This document shows, piece after piece, positions 1 to 8,863 of a stretch of DNA of 49,123 bases. Origin of the DNA: Desulfitobacterium_A sp034927245. GTDB lineage: Bacteria; Bacillota; Desulfitobacteriia; Desulfitobacteriales; Desulfitobacteriaceae. The position numbers were made by a program, and so were the translations under genes. The notes under the pieces were generated by a model, which saw only the letters and a list, made by a program, of their open reading frames with translations, was not told the origin of the DNA and ran no database searches. Each line of letters begins with the position of its first letter. Within the stretch, counting starts at the first letter, position 1. The stretch lies in assembly GCF_034927245.1 (NCBI RefSeq), contig NZ_JAYFQK010000066.1:1-49123 (forward strand), written 5' to 3'.

Positions 1-298
1 CGGTGCTAAAATAATTGCCCATAACTTTCTGCGGTTAGCTAAATTTCTTAGAGGATATGACCGAAGGAAAGCACGCCGTTCAAGCCAAGGGATACCTGTC
101 TCTGTTTAACGAAAAAAGGTCAAAGGATGAAGAAGAAATGGAGATTATACCCCCGACTAACATGTCATTCAGTAGGAACATTAAGACCTGGATCTGGATT
201 ATCCTCATTTTTCCACTTTAGCAGGTATAGAGGACTAAATTTAACTGCTTTCAGCAGTCAAATCAAACCTTAGTTAAATAATATTATTTACCATATCC
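1..298 (+). other. Leading region, no firm gene; possible 3' gene remnant and a 54-codon ORF
   Basis: An open frame enters from the window edge and stops at 107-109. Its residues (AKIIAHNFLRLAKFL) have the hydrophobic/basic look of a transposase C-terminus, but I cannot name a family. A second frame, ATG 57 to stop 219-221, encodes 54 residues that are charged in the middle and end in a hydrophobic tail (TWIWIILIFPL). Its AGAGG lies only 2 nt before the ATG, which is too close for a normal ribosome site. The two frames overlap, so at most one is real. Neither is called as a gene. Confidence 0.3.
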
Positions 299-324
299 AA
301 AAGCCTGACTTCAGGCTTTTTTTT
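299..324 (+). terminator. Intrinsic terminator upstream of typA
   Basis: Stem AAAGCCTGA/TCAGGCTTT with a 2-nt CT centre, followed by a run of T. It ends whatever transcript enters from the left and insulates typA. Confidence 0.8.
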
Positions 325-408
325 GTATTCAGATATTAATAATTGTAGTAGTTAAGAAATCGTGATAAAATAAAGTTTGTGTTAAAAACAAACAAGGGAG
401 TTTTATTT

Positions 409-2241
409 GTGATAGAAACGGCTAACTTACGGAATATAGCGATCATTGCTCACGTCGACCATGGAAAAACAACATTAGTGGATGCAATGTTAAAACAAAG
501 CGGTACTTTTCGCTCGAATCAACAAGTAGTAGAGCGTGTAATGGATTCCAACGACCTTGAAAGGGAAAGGGGAATCACGATTCTTTCTAAAAATACATCT
601 GTTCATTGGCATGGCACTAAAATTAATATTGTCGATACACCCGGCCACGCTGATTTCGGCGGAGAAGTTGAGCGGGTCTTAAAAATGGTCAATGGAGTTT
701 TGCTAATCGTGGATTCCTTCGAGGGTCCAATGCCTCAGACTCGTTTTGTCTTAAAAAAAGCTTTAGAATTAAAGCTAGTACCTATTGTCGTTATTAATAA
801 AATTGACCGTCCGGATGCCCGTCCAGCCGAGGTTGTGGATGAAGTTTTGGAACTCTTCATTGAGTTAGGCGCAGATGATGATCAACTTGATTTTCCAATT
901 GTCTATGCTTCCGCTCGCGAGGGGATAGCAGGCATGGAACCTGATCAATTATCTGACGATATGACTCCTCTTTTTCAATTGATTTTGGATCATATTCCTG
1001 CTCCCGTTGTCGATATTGATGCCCCATTACAACTCTTAGTTACGACTCTTGACCATGATGATTATGTAGGTAAGATTGTCGTAGGGCGATTGGTCCGAGG
1101 AACGATTCACCCCGGAGAATCTGTCGTATTGATGAAGCGAGATGATGTTATCGAAAAGAACAAGATCGGTAAAGTTTATGTCTATGAAGGATTGAAACGG
1201 GTAGAAGTCGATGAAGCAAGAGCCGGGGAAATTGTTGCTTTAACCGGTTTAACCAGTGCGAATATCGGGGAAACGGTAGCGGATGAGGATGAGCCGGAAG
1301 CACTTGATATAATTGAAGTGGACGAGCCTACACTGACTATGAATTTTATGGTTAACAACAGTCCCTTTGCAGGCAGAGAGGGAACATATGTAACCTCACG
1401 TAAAATTAGAGAAAGATTATTCAAAGAAATTGAAACCAACGTTAGCTTAAATGTCGAAGAAACGGACTCTCCAGATGTTTTCCGTGTTTCCGGTAGAGGG
1501 GAGCTCCATCTCTCTATCCTGATTGAAAATATGCGCCGTGAGGGCTATGAACTCCAAGTTTCAAAACCAGAAGTCATTATCAAAACAATAGATGGTGTAA
1601 AATGTGAACCCATTGAATATCTCACCTGCGATATTCAGGAAAATGCAATGGGTTCCGTTATGGAACTTTTGGGACAACGCAAGGCCGAAATGGTAAATAT
1701 GACAAATATCTCGCCTACCCAAATCCGCTTGGAGTTTCAAATACCAGCCCGGGGCCTTATCGGTTTCCGCGGTGATTTCTTGACCCAGACCCGAGGCGAA
1801 GGAATAATGAGTCATGTCTTTTATGGCTATGAACCCTATAAAGGAGATATCCCCGGCCGGACTCGCGGTGTTCTCATTGCTTTTGAGGATGGGGAAACGA
1901 CCGGCTACGGCCTCAATATTGCCCAAGAGCGCGGAGTAACTTTTGTTGAACCCGGTACTCAGGTTTATGAAGGGATGATTGTCGGCGAAAATAGCCGTGA
2001 TCAAGATATCGAAGTGAATGTTGCTAAGAAAAAACATGTTACCAACATGCGCTCAAGTAATTCGGAAGAAGCTTTACACTTAGAAAGTCCCCGAATTTAC
2101 AGTCTTGAACAAGCTTTGGAATATATCGATGATGATGAACTAGTAGAAATTACACCCAAAAGCATTCGTCTGCGCAAACGGTATTTAGATCGAAATTCAC
2201 GGGTCCGTTATGCTAAGAAGAAGGCTTCATTGGACCAATAA
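409..2241 (+). CDS. typA: Translational GTPase TypA/BipA
   Basis: Ribosome-associated GTPase of the EF-G/LepA class, known to support 50S assembly and growth under cold or other stress. Seen: G1 loop AHVDHGKT at residues 14-21, the RERGITI switch I, DTPGHADF (G3) and NKID (G4), then an EF-Tu-like beta-barrel, EF-G-like domains and the conserved C-terminal region (RGLIGFRGDFLT, GERGVTF-like segment). At 610 residues it has the usual family length. I chose GTG 409 because AAGGGAG sits at 394-400, 8 nt upstream, and the protein then begins directly at the G domain. An upstream in-frame GTG at 379 would add ten residues without a better ribosome site. It stands alone behind a terminator. Confidence 0.97.
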   Translation: MIETANLRNIAIIAHVDHGKTTLVDAMLKQSGTFRSNQQVVERVMDSNDLERERGITILSKNTSVHWHGTKINIVDTPGHADFGGEVERVLKMVNGVLLIVDSFEGPMPQTRFVLKKALELKLVPIVVINKIDRPDARPAEVVDEVLELFIELGADDDQLDFPIVYASAREGIAGMEPDQLSDDMTPLFQLILDHIPAPVVDIDAPLQLLVTTLDHDDYVGKIVVGRLVRGTIHPGESVVLMKRDDVIEKNKIGKVYVYEGLKRVEVDEARAGEIVALTGLTSANIGETVADEDEPEALDIIEVDEPTLTMNFMVNNSPFAGREGTYVTSRKIRERLFKEIETNVSLNVEETDSPDVFRVSGRGELHLSILIENMRREGYELQVSKPEVIIKTIDGVKCEPIEYLTCDIQENAMGSVMELLGQRKAEMVNMTNISPTQIRLEFQIPARGLIGFRGDFLTQTRGEGIMSHVFYGYEPYKGDIPGRTRGVLIAFEDGETTGYGLNIAQERGVTFVEPGTQVYEGMIVGENSRDQDIEVNVAKKKHVTNMRSSNSEEALHLESPRIYSLEQALEYIDDDELVEITPKSIRLRKRYLDRNSRVRYAKKKASLDQ

Positions 2242-2325
2242 AGATAATAGATTTAATTATATTTTCAGGACACCTTTTCAGACTTATTGCGTATAGTAAT
2301 AAGGATGGGGAGGTGCTTCCTACAT

Positions 2326-3303
2326 ATGCCGATTCGTATTACATTCCGTCCGGATGACCATTTACCTCCGGTAGTACAATCTCCTAAGCCCAAGCCTGTT
2401 CTTGATTATGGGAACGATTCCTCAGTACAAACCTCTAAGGCTCGTAAAAATGCAGCCAATTTGAATGAAAAAGATAAGATCGCCGAAATCCTCTCCGAGC
2501 TTGATGATCTGATCGGTTTAACCACGGTTAAAGAATTAGTCCGTGAGCTTCAAGCCTATGTTGAGATTCAAAGACGAAGAACACGAGAAAAGCTTATTGC
2601 CGAGCCCTTAGTTCTTCACATGATTTTTCGGGGAAATCCCGGTACAGGGAAAACGACTGTTGCCCGAATCATTGGACGTCTTTTCAAGGAAATGGAAGTA
2701 CTGCAAAAAGGTCACATCATAGAGTGCGAACGTGCTGATCTCGTCGGCGAATATATTGGTCATACCGCTCAAAAGACAAGGGAACAGATAAAAAAAGCAT
2801 TGGGAGGAGTATTGTTCATCGACGAGGCATATTCTCTTGCCAGAGGCGGTGAAAAGGATTTTGGAAAAGAGGCCATTGATGCTTTAGTCAAAGCAATGGA
2901 AGACCATAAAAATGAATTTATATTAATTCTCGCTGGTTACTGTCATGAAATGGACTGGTTTTTACAGACGAATCCGGGACTTCGCTCGCGTTTCCCAATC
3001 AATATTGATTTCCCGGATTATAACATAGATGAACTTCTGGCTATTGGTGAAATGATGCTTAAGGCGCGTCAATATGAATTTAGCTTCGAAACGAAAGAAG
3101 CCTTTCGCTATATGCTGCAAGGGCTTTTGAACTCTCATCCCTATGCGGGCAATGCTCGCTTGGTCCGTAACATGACGGAAAAAGCGATCCGCAAACAGGC
3201 TGTGCGTTTATATGAGAAACCCAACTCAACTCGCGAAGAATTAATGCAGATTCTTCCTATGGATCTTGCGGCTGATGATATTATGACTCGTAATCCTTCA
3301 TAA
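2326..3303 (+). CDS. spoVK: Stage V sporulation protein K, AAA+ ATPase (CbbX/CfxQ family)
   Basis: Mother-cell AAA+ ATPase of the SpoVK group, required for late spore maturation in Bacillus; its exact substrate is unknown. Seen: Walker A GNPGTGKT at residues 103-110, Walker B VLFIDEA at 162-168, a downstream LRSRFP segment with the arginine-finger/sensor look, and a C-terminal helical lid. ATG 2326 is chosen because GGGGAGGTG (2307-2315) lies 10 nt upstream; in-frame starts at 2287 and 2305 lie before or inside that site. A weak sigma-K-like pattern (AC at 2272, 16 nt, CGTATAGTA at 2290) precedes it, but the implied transcript start almost touches the ribosome site, so this is only suggestive. 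325 residues, close to the family norm. Confidence 0.93.
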   Translation: MPIRITFRPDDHLPPVVQSPKPKPVLDYGNDSSVQTSKARKNAANLNEKDKIAEILSELDDLIGLTTVKELVRELQAYVEIQRRRTREKLIAEPLVLHMIFRGNPGTGKTTVARIIGRLFKEMEVLQKGHIIECERADLVGEYIGHTAQKTREQIKKALGGVLFIDEAYSLARGGEKDFGKEAIDALVKAMEDHKNEFILILAGYCHEMDWFLQTNPGLRSRFPINIDFPDYNIDELLAIGEMMLKARQYEFSFETKEAFRYMLQGLLNSHPYAGNARLVRNMTEKAIRKQAVRLYEKPNSTREELMQILPMDLAADDIMTRNPS

Positions 3304-3370
3304 ATTTCTTAATATATGCTATGATCCTCTTATCTTAACTGTAGTAAACTGTGTAAAACGGAGGTAAGGT

Positions 3371-4987
3371 ATGGATATTCTCGGAGATTTATCCGGAATC
3401 CGCTCAATACAACTCGAAGAATTAAAAACGTTGGCCTTGCTCCGAACTGAACGTCCGGAGCTTATCCATGCTGTATTGCTTCAAGGTGTATGCAGTTTAA
3501 CCGATAAATGGAACAAGGAAATAGCCTTATATATTAATCGTTCCGGGCGGGTGAATGGTGTAGCTATTGGTCATCATGCGTCAGTTAAACTTCCCTCGGT
3601 ACGCGCCAGGGAAGCTTCTCATTTACGCTGCATCCATACTCACCCAGGGGGAAATTTCCGCTTAAGTTCGGTTGATCTTAGCGCATTTGAAGTTCTTGGT
3701 CTTGAAAGTATGACAAGTATTGGAATTCAAAATGGAAAAATTACCGGCTCAGAGCTGGCATATATTGCTGAGAATGGAACAATCCTTACCAAGCCTTTCA
3801 CAGCACAAGAGCTGGAGAGGCTTGACTATGAGGAGTTTCTTGCAGAAAATCGTACCCGCCAAATCACGAAAAAATGTTCTATTCCCGAGGAAGAACGGGC
3901 TTATCTTGTTTCGGTTGAGGATGAAGAAATTGCTCAGGAATTATTGACAGAGTTAGCTGAACTTGCCCGTACAGCAGGAGTAATAGTTGTAGGTCAGCTT
4001 TTACAGCCCAAGCGTTACGGCAGCTCTGTAAGTTACATAGGTAAAGGAAAACTTGAAATTTTAAATCAACAGATCCAAAATACTCATGCTAATGTTCTGA
4101 TTTGTGATGATGAACTTACTCCGGCGCAGCTCCGGAATCTTGAAAAGTATACAGATATTAAAGTTTTAGATCGAACGGGGCTGATTCTTGACATATTTGC
4201 CCAACGCGCTAAATCACGGGAAGGTAAGCTTCAAGTTGAGCTAGCACAGCTTCAATATTTATTACCTCGTCTGACCGGTCAGGGACAAGCTTTATCCCGC
4301 CTGGGTGGAGGAATAGGAACAAGGGGACCTGGTGAATCTAAATTAGAGATGGACAAACGGCGAGTCCGCCAGAGAATTCATGCTCTGGAACAGGAACTAA
4401 AAGAGATTCGTAAACATAGAAGAACCCAGCGCCAACAGCGTATCCGAAGTGGACTTCAACTCGCTGCGCTTGTAGGGTATACAAATGCAGGTAAAACCAC
4501 GTTTTTACAAAAAGCAATGGAACAAACTCGTGCAAGAGGAGAATCCCTCGTTGGCGAGAACAAACTTTTCGCAACACTTGATCCGACAGTACGCTCACTT
4601 CAAATCGGATCCAATCGTCAAATCCTGATGAGTGACACTGTTGGTTTCATACAGAAGCTTCCCCCGCAGTTATTAAATGCCTTTTTAGCTACCTTAGAGG
4701 AAGTTCAAAATGCGGATGTTTTGCTTCACGTTTTAGATGCGAGTCATCCACAAGCCTTAGAACAGGCTGATACGGTTCATAATATCCTAAAAGAATTAGA
4801 TTGCGGTGATAAACCGACGATAACTATTTTAAATAAAACGGATCAAGTTGAACAAATTACCGATCTTAACCGCTTGGCACAACAGCTTCCTCACCCGATA
4901 GCGCTTTCGCTAAAAAACGGCGATTCACTCCAAGCCGTCTGGAAAATGCTCGAGAAACTTTTACCTGAAAATAATTACATAGAATAG
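3371..4987 (+). CDS. hflX: GTPase HflX with an extra N-terminal JAMM/RadC-like domain
   Basis: HflX is a ribosome-binding GTPase that splits or rescues stalled ribosomes. Seen: HflX N-terminal domain and glycine-rich GGGIGTRGPGESKLE signature, G1 GYTNAGKTT, G3 DTVGFI and G4 NKTD. The start ATG follows GGAGG by 8 nt. At 538 residues it is about 100-150 longer than common HflX proteins. The extra N-terminal part contains H89-T-H91-P-x6-S99-x2-D102, an exact match to the JAMM/MPN+ metal-site pattern, with E50 as a candidate catalytic glutamate. The layout around it resembles RadC/JAB folds. Whether the domain binds metal or cleaves anything is unknown. The following gene begins at or just past its stop codon, so the two are probably co-transcribed. 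Confidence 0.95.
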   Translation: MDILGDLSGIRSIQLEELKTLALLRTERPELIHAVLLQGVCSLTDKWNKEIALYINRSGRVNGVAIGHHASVKLPSVRAREASHLRCIHTHPGGNFRLSSVDLSAFEVLGLESMTSIGIQNGKITGSELAYIAENGTILTKPFTAQELERLDYEEFLAENRTRQITKKCSIPEEERAYLVSVEDEEIAQELLTELAELARTAGVIVVGQLLQPKRYGSSVSYIGKGKLEILNQQIQNTHANVLICDDELTPAQLRNLEKYTDIKVLDRTGLILDIFAQRAKSREGKLQVELAQLQYLLPRLTGQGQALSRLGGGIGTRGPGESKLEMDKRRVRQRIHALEQELKEIRKHRRTQRQQRIRSGLQLAALVGYTNAGKTTFLQKAMEQTRARGESLVGENKLFATLDPTVRSLQIGSNRQILMSDTVGFIQKLPPQLLNAFLATLEEVQNADVLLHVLDASHPQALEQADTVHNILKELDCGDKPTITILNKTDQVEQITDLNRLAQQLPHPIALSLKNGDSLQAVWKMLEKLLPENNYIE

Positions 4988-5008
4988 ATGATACGAGGAG
5001 GACCTAAA

Positions 5009-6280
5009 TTGAAACTATGGGAGGACCTGCCTGCCTTTATTTCCAAGGCGGTAGAAAAAGCGGAAGCTGTCGTTCAAACACAATTATCTAGCCTCAATGA
5101 AATTGCTGAATATAACCACGCAAAAGTACTTAAGGCGTTTCAAACAGAGAAAGTAACCGATTATCACCTGGCCGGTACAACCGGTTACGGTTTAGGCGAT
5201 CCGGGACGTGACGTTTTAGATCGGGTTGTCGCCAATGTACTGGGGACAGAGGCCGGCTTAGTCCGCGGACAATTTGTTTCCGGTACTCATGCTATAGCTA
5301 CGGCATTATTTGGGGTACTGCGCCCGGGTGACCACTTACTTTCAGTGACGGGAAATCCTTATGATACACTAGAAGAAGTGATTGGAATCCGTGCAACAGG
5401 ACAAGGAAGTTTGAAGGAGTTTGGAATCAGCTATGATGCTATCCCACTGAATTCAGAAGGGGAAATCCAATATAATCTTCTGCAAGGAGCTTTGAAACCG
5501 AATACGAAGATGCTGATCGTTCAGCGTTCACGTGGATATGCATGGCGTAATTCCTTAAGCATTAAAAAGATAGCAGAGCTCGTTCGTTTTATTCGCAAAG
5601 ATAATCCTCAAATCATAGTTTTTGTTGATAATTGTTATGGAGAATTAGTTGAGAAATTTGAACCCGGAGATGTAGATGTAGACCTGATGGCGGGTTCCTT
5701 GATTAAGAATCTGGGGGGGACGATTGCCCCGACCGGTGGTTACATTGCAGGAAAACAAAGGTGGGTTGATCTTGCAGCTCAAAGACTTACCGCGCCCGGA
5801 ATCGGCGGGGAAGTCGGAGCAACACTTGAATGGCAGCGTCTCTTTTTTCAAGGCCTATTTTTTAGCCCGTTAACAGTAAGTGAAGCTGTACGCGGTGCGG
5901 TTTTTTCCTCAGCTTTCTGGCAAGCTTTAGGATTTGAGGTTAGTCCTCTACCGGAGGATCCGAGAACAGATTTAATCCAAGCGGTGAAGCTGGGTTCGAG
6001 GGAGAGAATGATTGCCTTTTGTCAAGGACTTCAAAAAGGTTCGCCTATCGACAGCTTTATTACACCGGTACCCGCAGGTATGCCGGGCTACGAAGATGAA
6101 GTTATTATGGCTGGAGGGACGTTTATTCAAGGTGCGACGAGCGAATTCTCTGCTGACGGACCGTTGAGAGAGCCTTATATTGTTTATCAACAGGGTGGAA
6201 TGTCTTATCAGTATGTCAAGTTCGGAAATGTTTTAGCAGCGTTAAACCTTTTCGAAAAAGATCTACTCAATGGGAGATGA
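5009..6280 (+). CDS. Aluminium-resistance-type PLP enzyme (YnbB / methionine gamma-lyase family)
   Basis: Fold-type I pyridoxal-phosphate enzyme of the cystathionine beta-lyase-like family named for aluminium resistance (COG4100); the true substrate is not established. Seen: family hallmarks GYGLGDPGRD near residue 60, QFVSGTHAIATALFG, the VFVDNCYGELVE aspartate that contacts PLP, and SLIKNLGG carrying the likely Schiff-base lysine. Start: a TTG at 5009 lies 7 nt after GAGGAGG (4995-5001), whereas ATG 4988 precedes that site, so TTG is preferred (424 codons including stop). It follows hflX closely and lepB begins 6 nt after its stop, which suggests one transcript. In other Firmicutes the gene also sits next to hflX. 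Confidence 0.9.
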   Translation: MKLWEDLPAFISKAVEKAEAVVQTQLSSLNEIAEYNHAKVLKAFQTEKVTDYHLAGTTGYGLGDPGRDVLDRVVANVLGTEAGLVRGQFVSGTHAIATALFGVLRPGDHLLSVTGNPYDTLEEVIGIRATGQGSLKEFGISYDAIPLNSEGEIQYNLLQGALKPNTKMLIVQRSRGYAWRNSLSIKKIAELVRFIRKDNPQIIVFVDNCYGELVEKFEPGDVDVDLMAGSLIKNLGGTIAPTGGYIAGKQRWVDLAAQRLTAPGIGGEVGATLEWQRLFFQGLFFSPLTVSEAVRGAVFSSAFWQALGFEVSPLPEDPRTDLIQAVKLGSRERMIAFCQGLQKGSPIDSFITPVPAGMPGYEDEVIMAGGTFIQGATSEFSADGPLREPYIVYQQGGMSYQYVKFGNVLAALNLFEKDLLNGR

Positions 6281-6286
6281 TTAAAA

Positions 6287-6841
6287 ATGAGTCATGAACA
6301 AGAAGCGAAAAAAAGTGAAAAAAGTATGCTTCGTTATGTTTTGGAGCTTGTGGAGATTGTCGTTGTAGCGTTTGCTCTATCTTGGCTTATCCGTACTTTC
6401 GTCATTGAGGCCCGTGTTATTCCTACCGGATCAATGCTGCCCACGATTCAGCTTGAAGACCGAGTTATTGTCGACAAATTGTTTTTTAAGTATTTTGGTA
6501 AAATCCAACCGGGAGATGTCATTGTTTTTCATCCCCCCGCAAGTGCTCATTCTTCCGATGACTTTATAAAAAGACTTATTGCCATGTCCGGGGATAAGGT
6601 CGAGATTAAAAATCATACTACTTATGTCAATGATCAGCCACTCAATGAACCCTATATTAAAGAACCTCCCAAGGAAGATTTTGGTCCTGTTATTGTCCCT
6701 GAAGGCTCGTTATTTGTTATGGGTGATAATAGAAATAACAGTGCGGATTCCAGAGAATGGGGCTTTTTACCGGCGGAAAATGTTACCGGAAGGACTTTGT
6801 TCCGATATTGGCCGCTTAACCATTTTGGGCCTTTGGACTGA
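6287..6841 (+). CDS. lepB: Signal peptidase I
   Basis: Membrane-bound serine protease that removes signal peptides from exported proteins. Seen: one N-terminal membrane segment (about residues 17-36), catalytic S49 in PTGSM, catalytic K95 in DFIKRLIA, and the conserved GDNRNNSADSR box near the C-terminus. 184 residues is normal for a Gram-positive SPase I with a single anchor. The start ATG follows GGGAGA by about 9 nt and the gene is 6 nt downstream of the PLP enzyme. Confidence 0.97.
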   Translation: MSHEQEAKKSEKSMLRYVLELVEIVVVAFALSWLIRTFVIEARVIPTGSMLPTIQLEDRVIVDKLFFKYFGKIQPGDVIVFHPPASAHSSDDFIKRLIAMSGDKVEIKNHTTYVNDQPLNEPYIKEPPKEDFGPVIVPEGSLFVMGDNRNNSADSREWGFLPAENVTGRTLFRYWPLNHFGPLD

Positions 6842-6920
6842 TAGGGGAAACGCTATTTCATCATTTTGCATATACTGAAATTACAACATATACTCTTCAA
6901 AGAGAAGGTGGGTACTTAAA

Positions 6921-8015
6921 ATGAGTAAAAAACTTTCAATAATTGTTCTTTTCGGGGGACAATCCGGAGAACATGAGGTCTCTCTCAGCTCCGCTCAATC
7001 CGTTTTGAAGGCGCTGGATCATACTCGTTATGAGGTTCAAACGATCTGTATATCCAGGGAAGGGAAATGGTTCTGGGGCATAGACCCTATGAACTGGAAA
7101 ACTTCGGAGATCGTTTCAGCGGATACCCCTCAGGTCACATTAGTCCAAGATCCTTCAAATCCACGTTTCATTGCCCTTGATGGAAAAGATCTTCCCAACG
7201 GTGGGAAATTTGATTTAATCTTCCCTGTTCTTCATGGGACATATGGAGAAGACGGAACGATTCAAGGATTATTCGAAATGTCCAATGTCCCGTATGTTGG
7301 ATCCGGTGTTCTGGGTTCTTCATTAGGAATGGACAAAGACCGTATGAAAGCCGTATTCGCTGATGCAAAGCTGCCAATGGCTCGCTCCCTGACTATCCTG
7401 CGTTCTGATTACAAGTTAAATTCTGGTGAAGTTATTACCCGCATCGAACAAGTAATCGGTTATCCTTGTTTTATTAAGCCTGCTAACCTAGGTTCAAGTG
7501 TAGGGATATCTAAAGCGTACAATCGTGAAGAACTTACAAAGTCAGTTGAGCTGGCGGCTCTATATGATCGAAAACTTGTCATTGAAGAAAATATCAAAGG
7601 GCGCGAGATAGAGGTTAGTGTCCTAGGTAATGAAGCACCCAGAGCTTCTCTGCCAGGGGAGATTCTGCCGGCAAAAGATTTTTATGATTATGAGGCTAAG
7701 TATCTGGACACTGGTTCACGATTGCTTATTCCCGCTCCGTTAGAATCAGAAATTGTGAGTCAACTTCAGGCAATGGCTGTCAAAGCATTCCAGTCTGTAG
7801 AGGCTTCCGGACTTAGTCGAGTCGATTTTTTTGTAACCTCAGATCAAAAGATTTATGTCAATGAAATAAACACAATGCCTGGGTTTACGCAGATTTCGAT
7901 GTATCCAAAATTATGGGAGGCTTCTGGAATCCCTTATTCTGAGCTCATCGATCGTTTAATAACGTTGGGTATGGAACGTTTTAAGGATCTTCGCAATCGT
8001 AGAATTTCACGTTAA
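6921..8015 (+). CDS. ddl: D-alanine--D-alanine ligase
   Basis: Cytoplasmic ATP-grasp enzyme that joins two D-alanines for the peptidoglycan stem peptide. Seen: N-terminal FGGQSGEHEVSLSSA (binds the first D-Ala), HGTYGEDGTIQGLFE, the ATP-grasp core (CFIKPANLGSSVGISK; EENIKGREIEVSVLG) and C-terminal DFFVT...VNEINTMPGFT with the Mg-binding E and N. 364 residues, full length. AGAAGG lies upstream of ATG 6921. The gene is 79 nt after lepB and ends before a strong bidirectional terminator that separates it from lexA. Confidence 0.97.
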   Translation: MSKKLSIIVLFGGQSGEHEVSLSSAQSVLKALDHTRYEVQTICISREGKWFWGIDPMNWKTSEIVSADTPQVTLVQDPSNPRFIALDGKDLPNGGKFDLIFPVLHGTYGEDGTIQGLFEMSNVPYVGSGVLGSSLGMDKDRMKAVFADAKLPMARSLTILRSDYKLNSGEVITRIEQVIGYPCFIKPANLGSSVGISKAYNREELTKSVELAALYDRKLVIEENIKGREIEVSVLGNEAPRASLPGEILPAKDFYDYEAKYLDTGSRLLIPAPLESEIVSQLQAMAVKAFQSVEASGLSRVDFFVTSDQKIYVNEINTMPGFTQISMYPKLWEASGIPYSELIDRLITLGMERFKDLRNRRISR

Positions 8016-8037
8016 TCTTGTTAGTATTTTAAATGAT

Positions 8038-8092
8038 AGACGGGGAAGTTGCGCTGTGAAAACATTGTTATCACGCAACTTCCCCGTCTTTT
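8038..8092. terminator. Bidirectional terminator between ddl and lexA
   Basis: Perfect 16-bp stem AGACGGGGAAGTTGCG (8038-8053) with CGCAACTTCCCCGTCT (8074-8089), a 20-nt loop, and TTTT after the right arm. The symmetric stem can serve both convergent genes. Confidence 0.88.
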
Positions 8093-8124
8093 GGGTTAGT
8101 AATTATATGGATTTTTATATGGAT

Positions 8125-8739
8125 TTAATGAAGGAAGCGGAAGACCCCAATGACCTTTCCTAGAATAGTGACATCTTGTGAATAGATCGGTTCCATCAAA
8201 GAATTTTCGGGTTGTAAACGAATGAGCGTTTTTTCGCGGTAAAAACGTTTAACCGTTGCTTCATCGCCTATCATTGCAACTACGATTTCACCGTTACTGG
8301 CGGTACTTTGTTGTCTGACCAAAATAAGATCACCATTAAGTATTCCGGCATTGATCATACTTTCACCACGGACTTTTAAGAAAAATACTTTATCGTCATT
8401 TACCAACTCTAAAGGTAGAGGAAAGGTATCCTCAATATTTTCCTGTGCCAAAATAGGCTGCCCTGCGGTAACCCTGCCGATGATTGGAACCTGAACTACT
8501 TTCTTTTCGCTTACATCATTAGCAATTTCTAAAACTTCTATTGCTCTCGGTTTAATAGGATCGCGGCGAATGTAACCTTTATCTTCAAGGGTTTGAAGAT
8601 GCCCATGTACTGTCGAACTGGACATTAAACCAACTGCGTCACCAATTTCACGAACCGAGGGGGGATATCCCTTTTCTTGAATCATTTGTTTAATAAATTC
8701 TAATATCGCGTTTTGACGTTGTGATAAATCAGGATACAC
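8125..8739 (-). CDS. lexA: LexA repressor
   Basis: SOS-response repressor and self-cleaving serine peptidase. Seen: N-terminal winged helix-turn-helix (PPSVREIGDAVGLMSSSTVHGHL), cleavage site A92-G93 in RVTAGQP, catalytic S127 in GESM and K164 in ATVKRF. The GTG at 8739 is preferred: GGGGAGG lies 7 nt upstream, while the further ATG at 8757 is immediately before that site. This gives 204 residues, the usual length. A near-consensus SOS box lies in the upstream intergenic region, consistent with autoregulation. Confidence 0.96.
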   Translation of the reverse strand: MYPDLSQRQNAILEFIKQMIQEKGYPPSVREIGDAVGLMSSSTVHGHLQTLEDKGYIRRDPIKPRAIEVLEIANDVSEKKVVQVPIIGRVTAGQPILAQENIEDTFPLPLELVNDDKVFFLKVRGESMINAGILNGDLILVRQQSTASNGEIVVAMIGDEATVKRFYREKTLIRLQPENSLMEPIYSQDVTILGKVIGVFRFLH

Positions 8740-8795
8740 ATAAATACCTCCCCACATATTTCTATGAATATTTTATCATTAGAGATTCTAAAGTG

Positions 8796-8809
8796 CAAAC
8801 AAATGTTCG
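8796..8809. promoter_or_regulatory. SOS box (LexA operator) upstream of lexA
   Basis: CAAACAAATGTTCG matches the Gram-positive consensus CGAACRNRYGTTYG at all but one of the 14 positions (A for G at position 2). It sits between lexA and the divergent M23 gene, most simply for lexA autorepression. Confidence 0.75.
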
Positions 8810-8863
8810 TAATATAATTTGCTAGATTCCATATCATTTAAAGTATAATAAAGTTTAGGTGGG

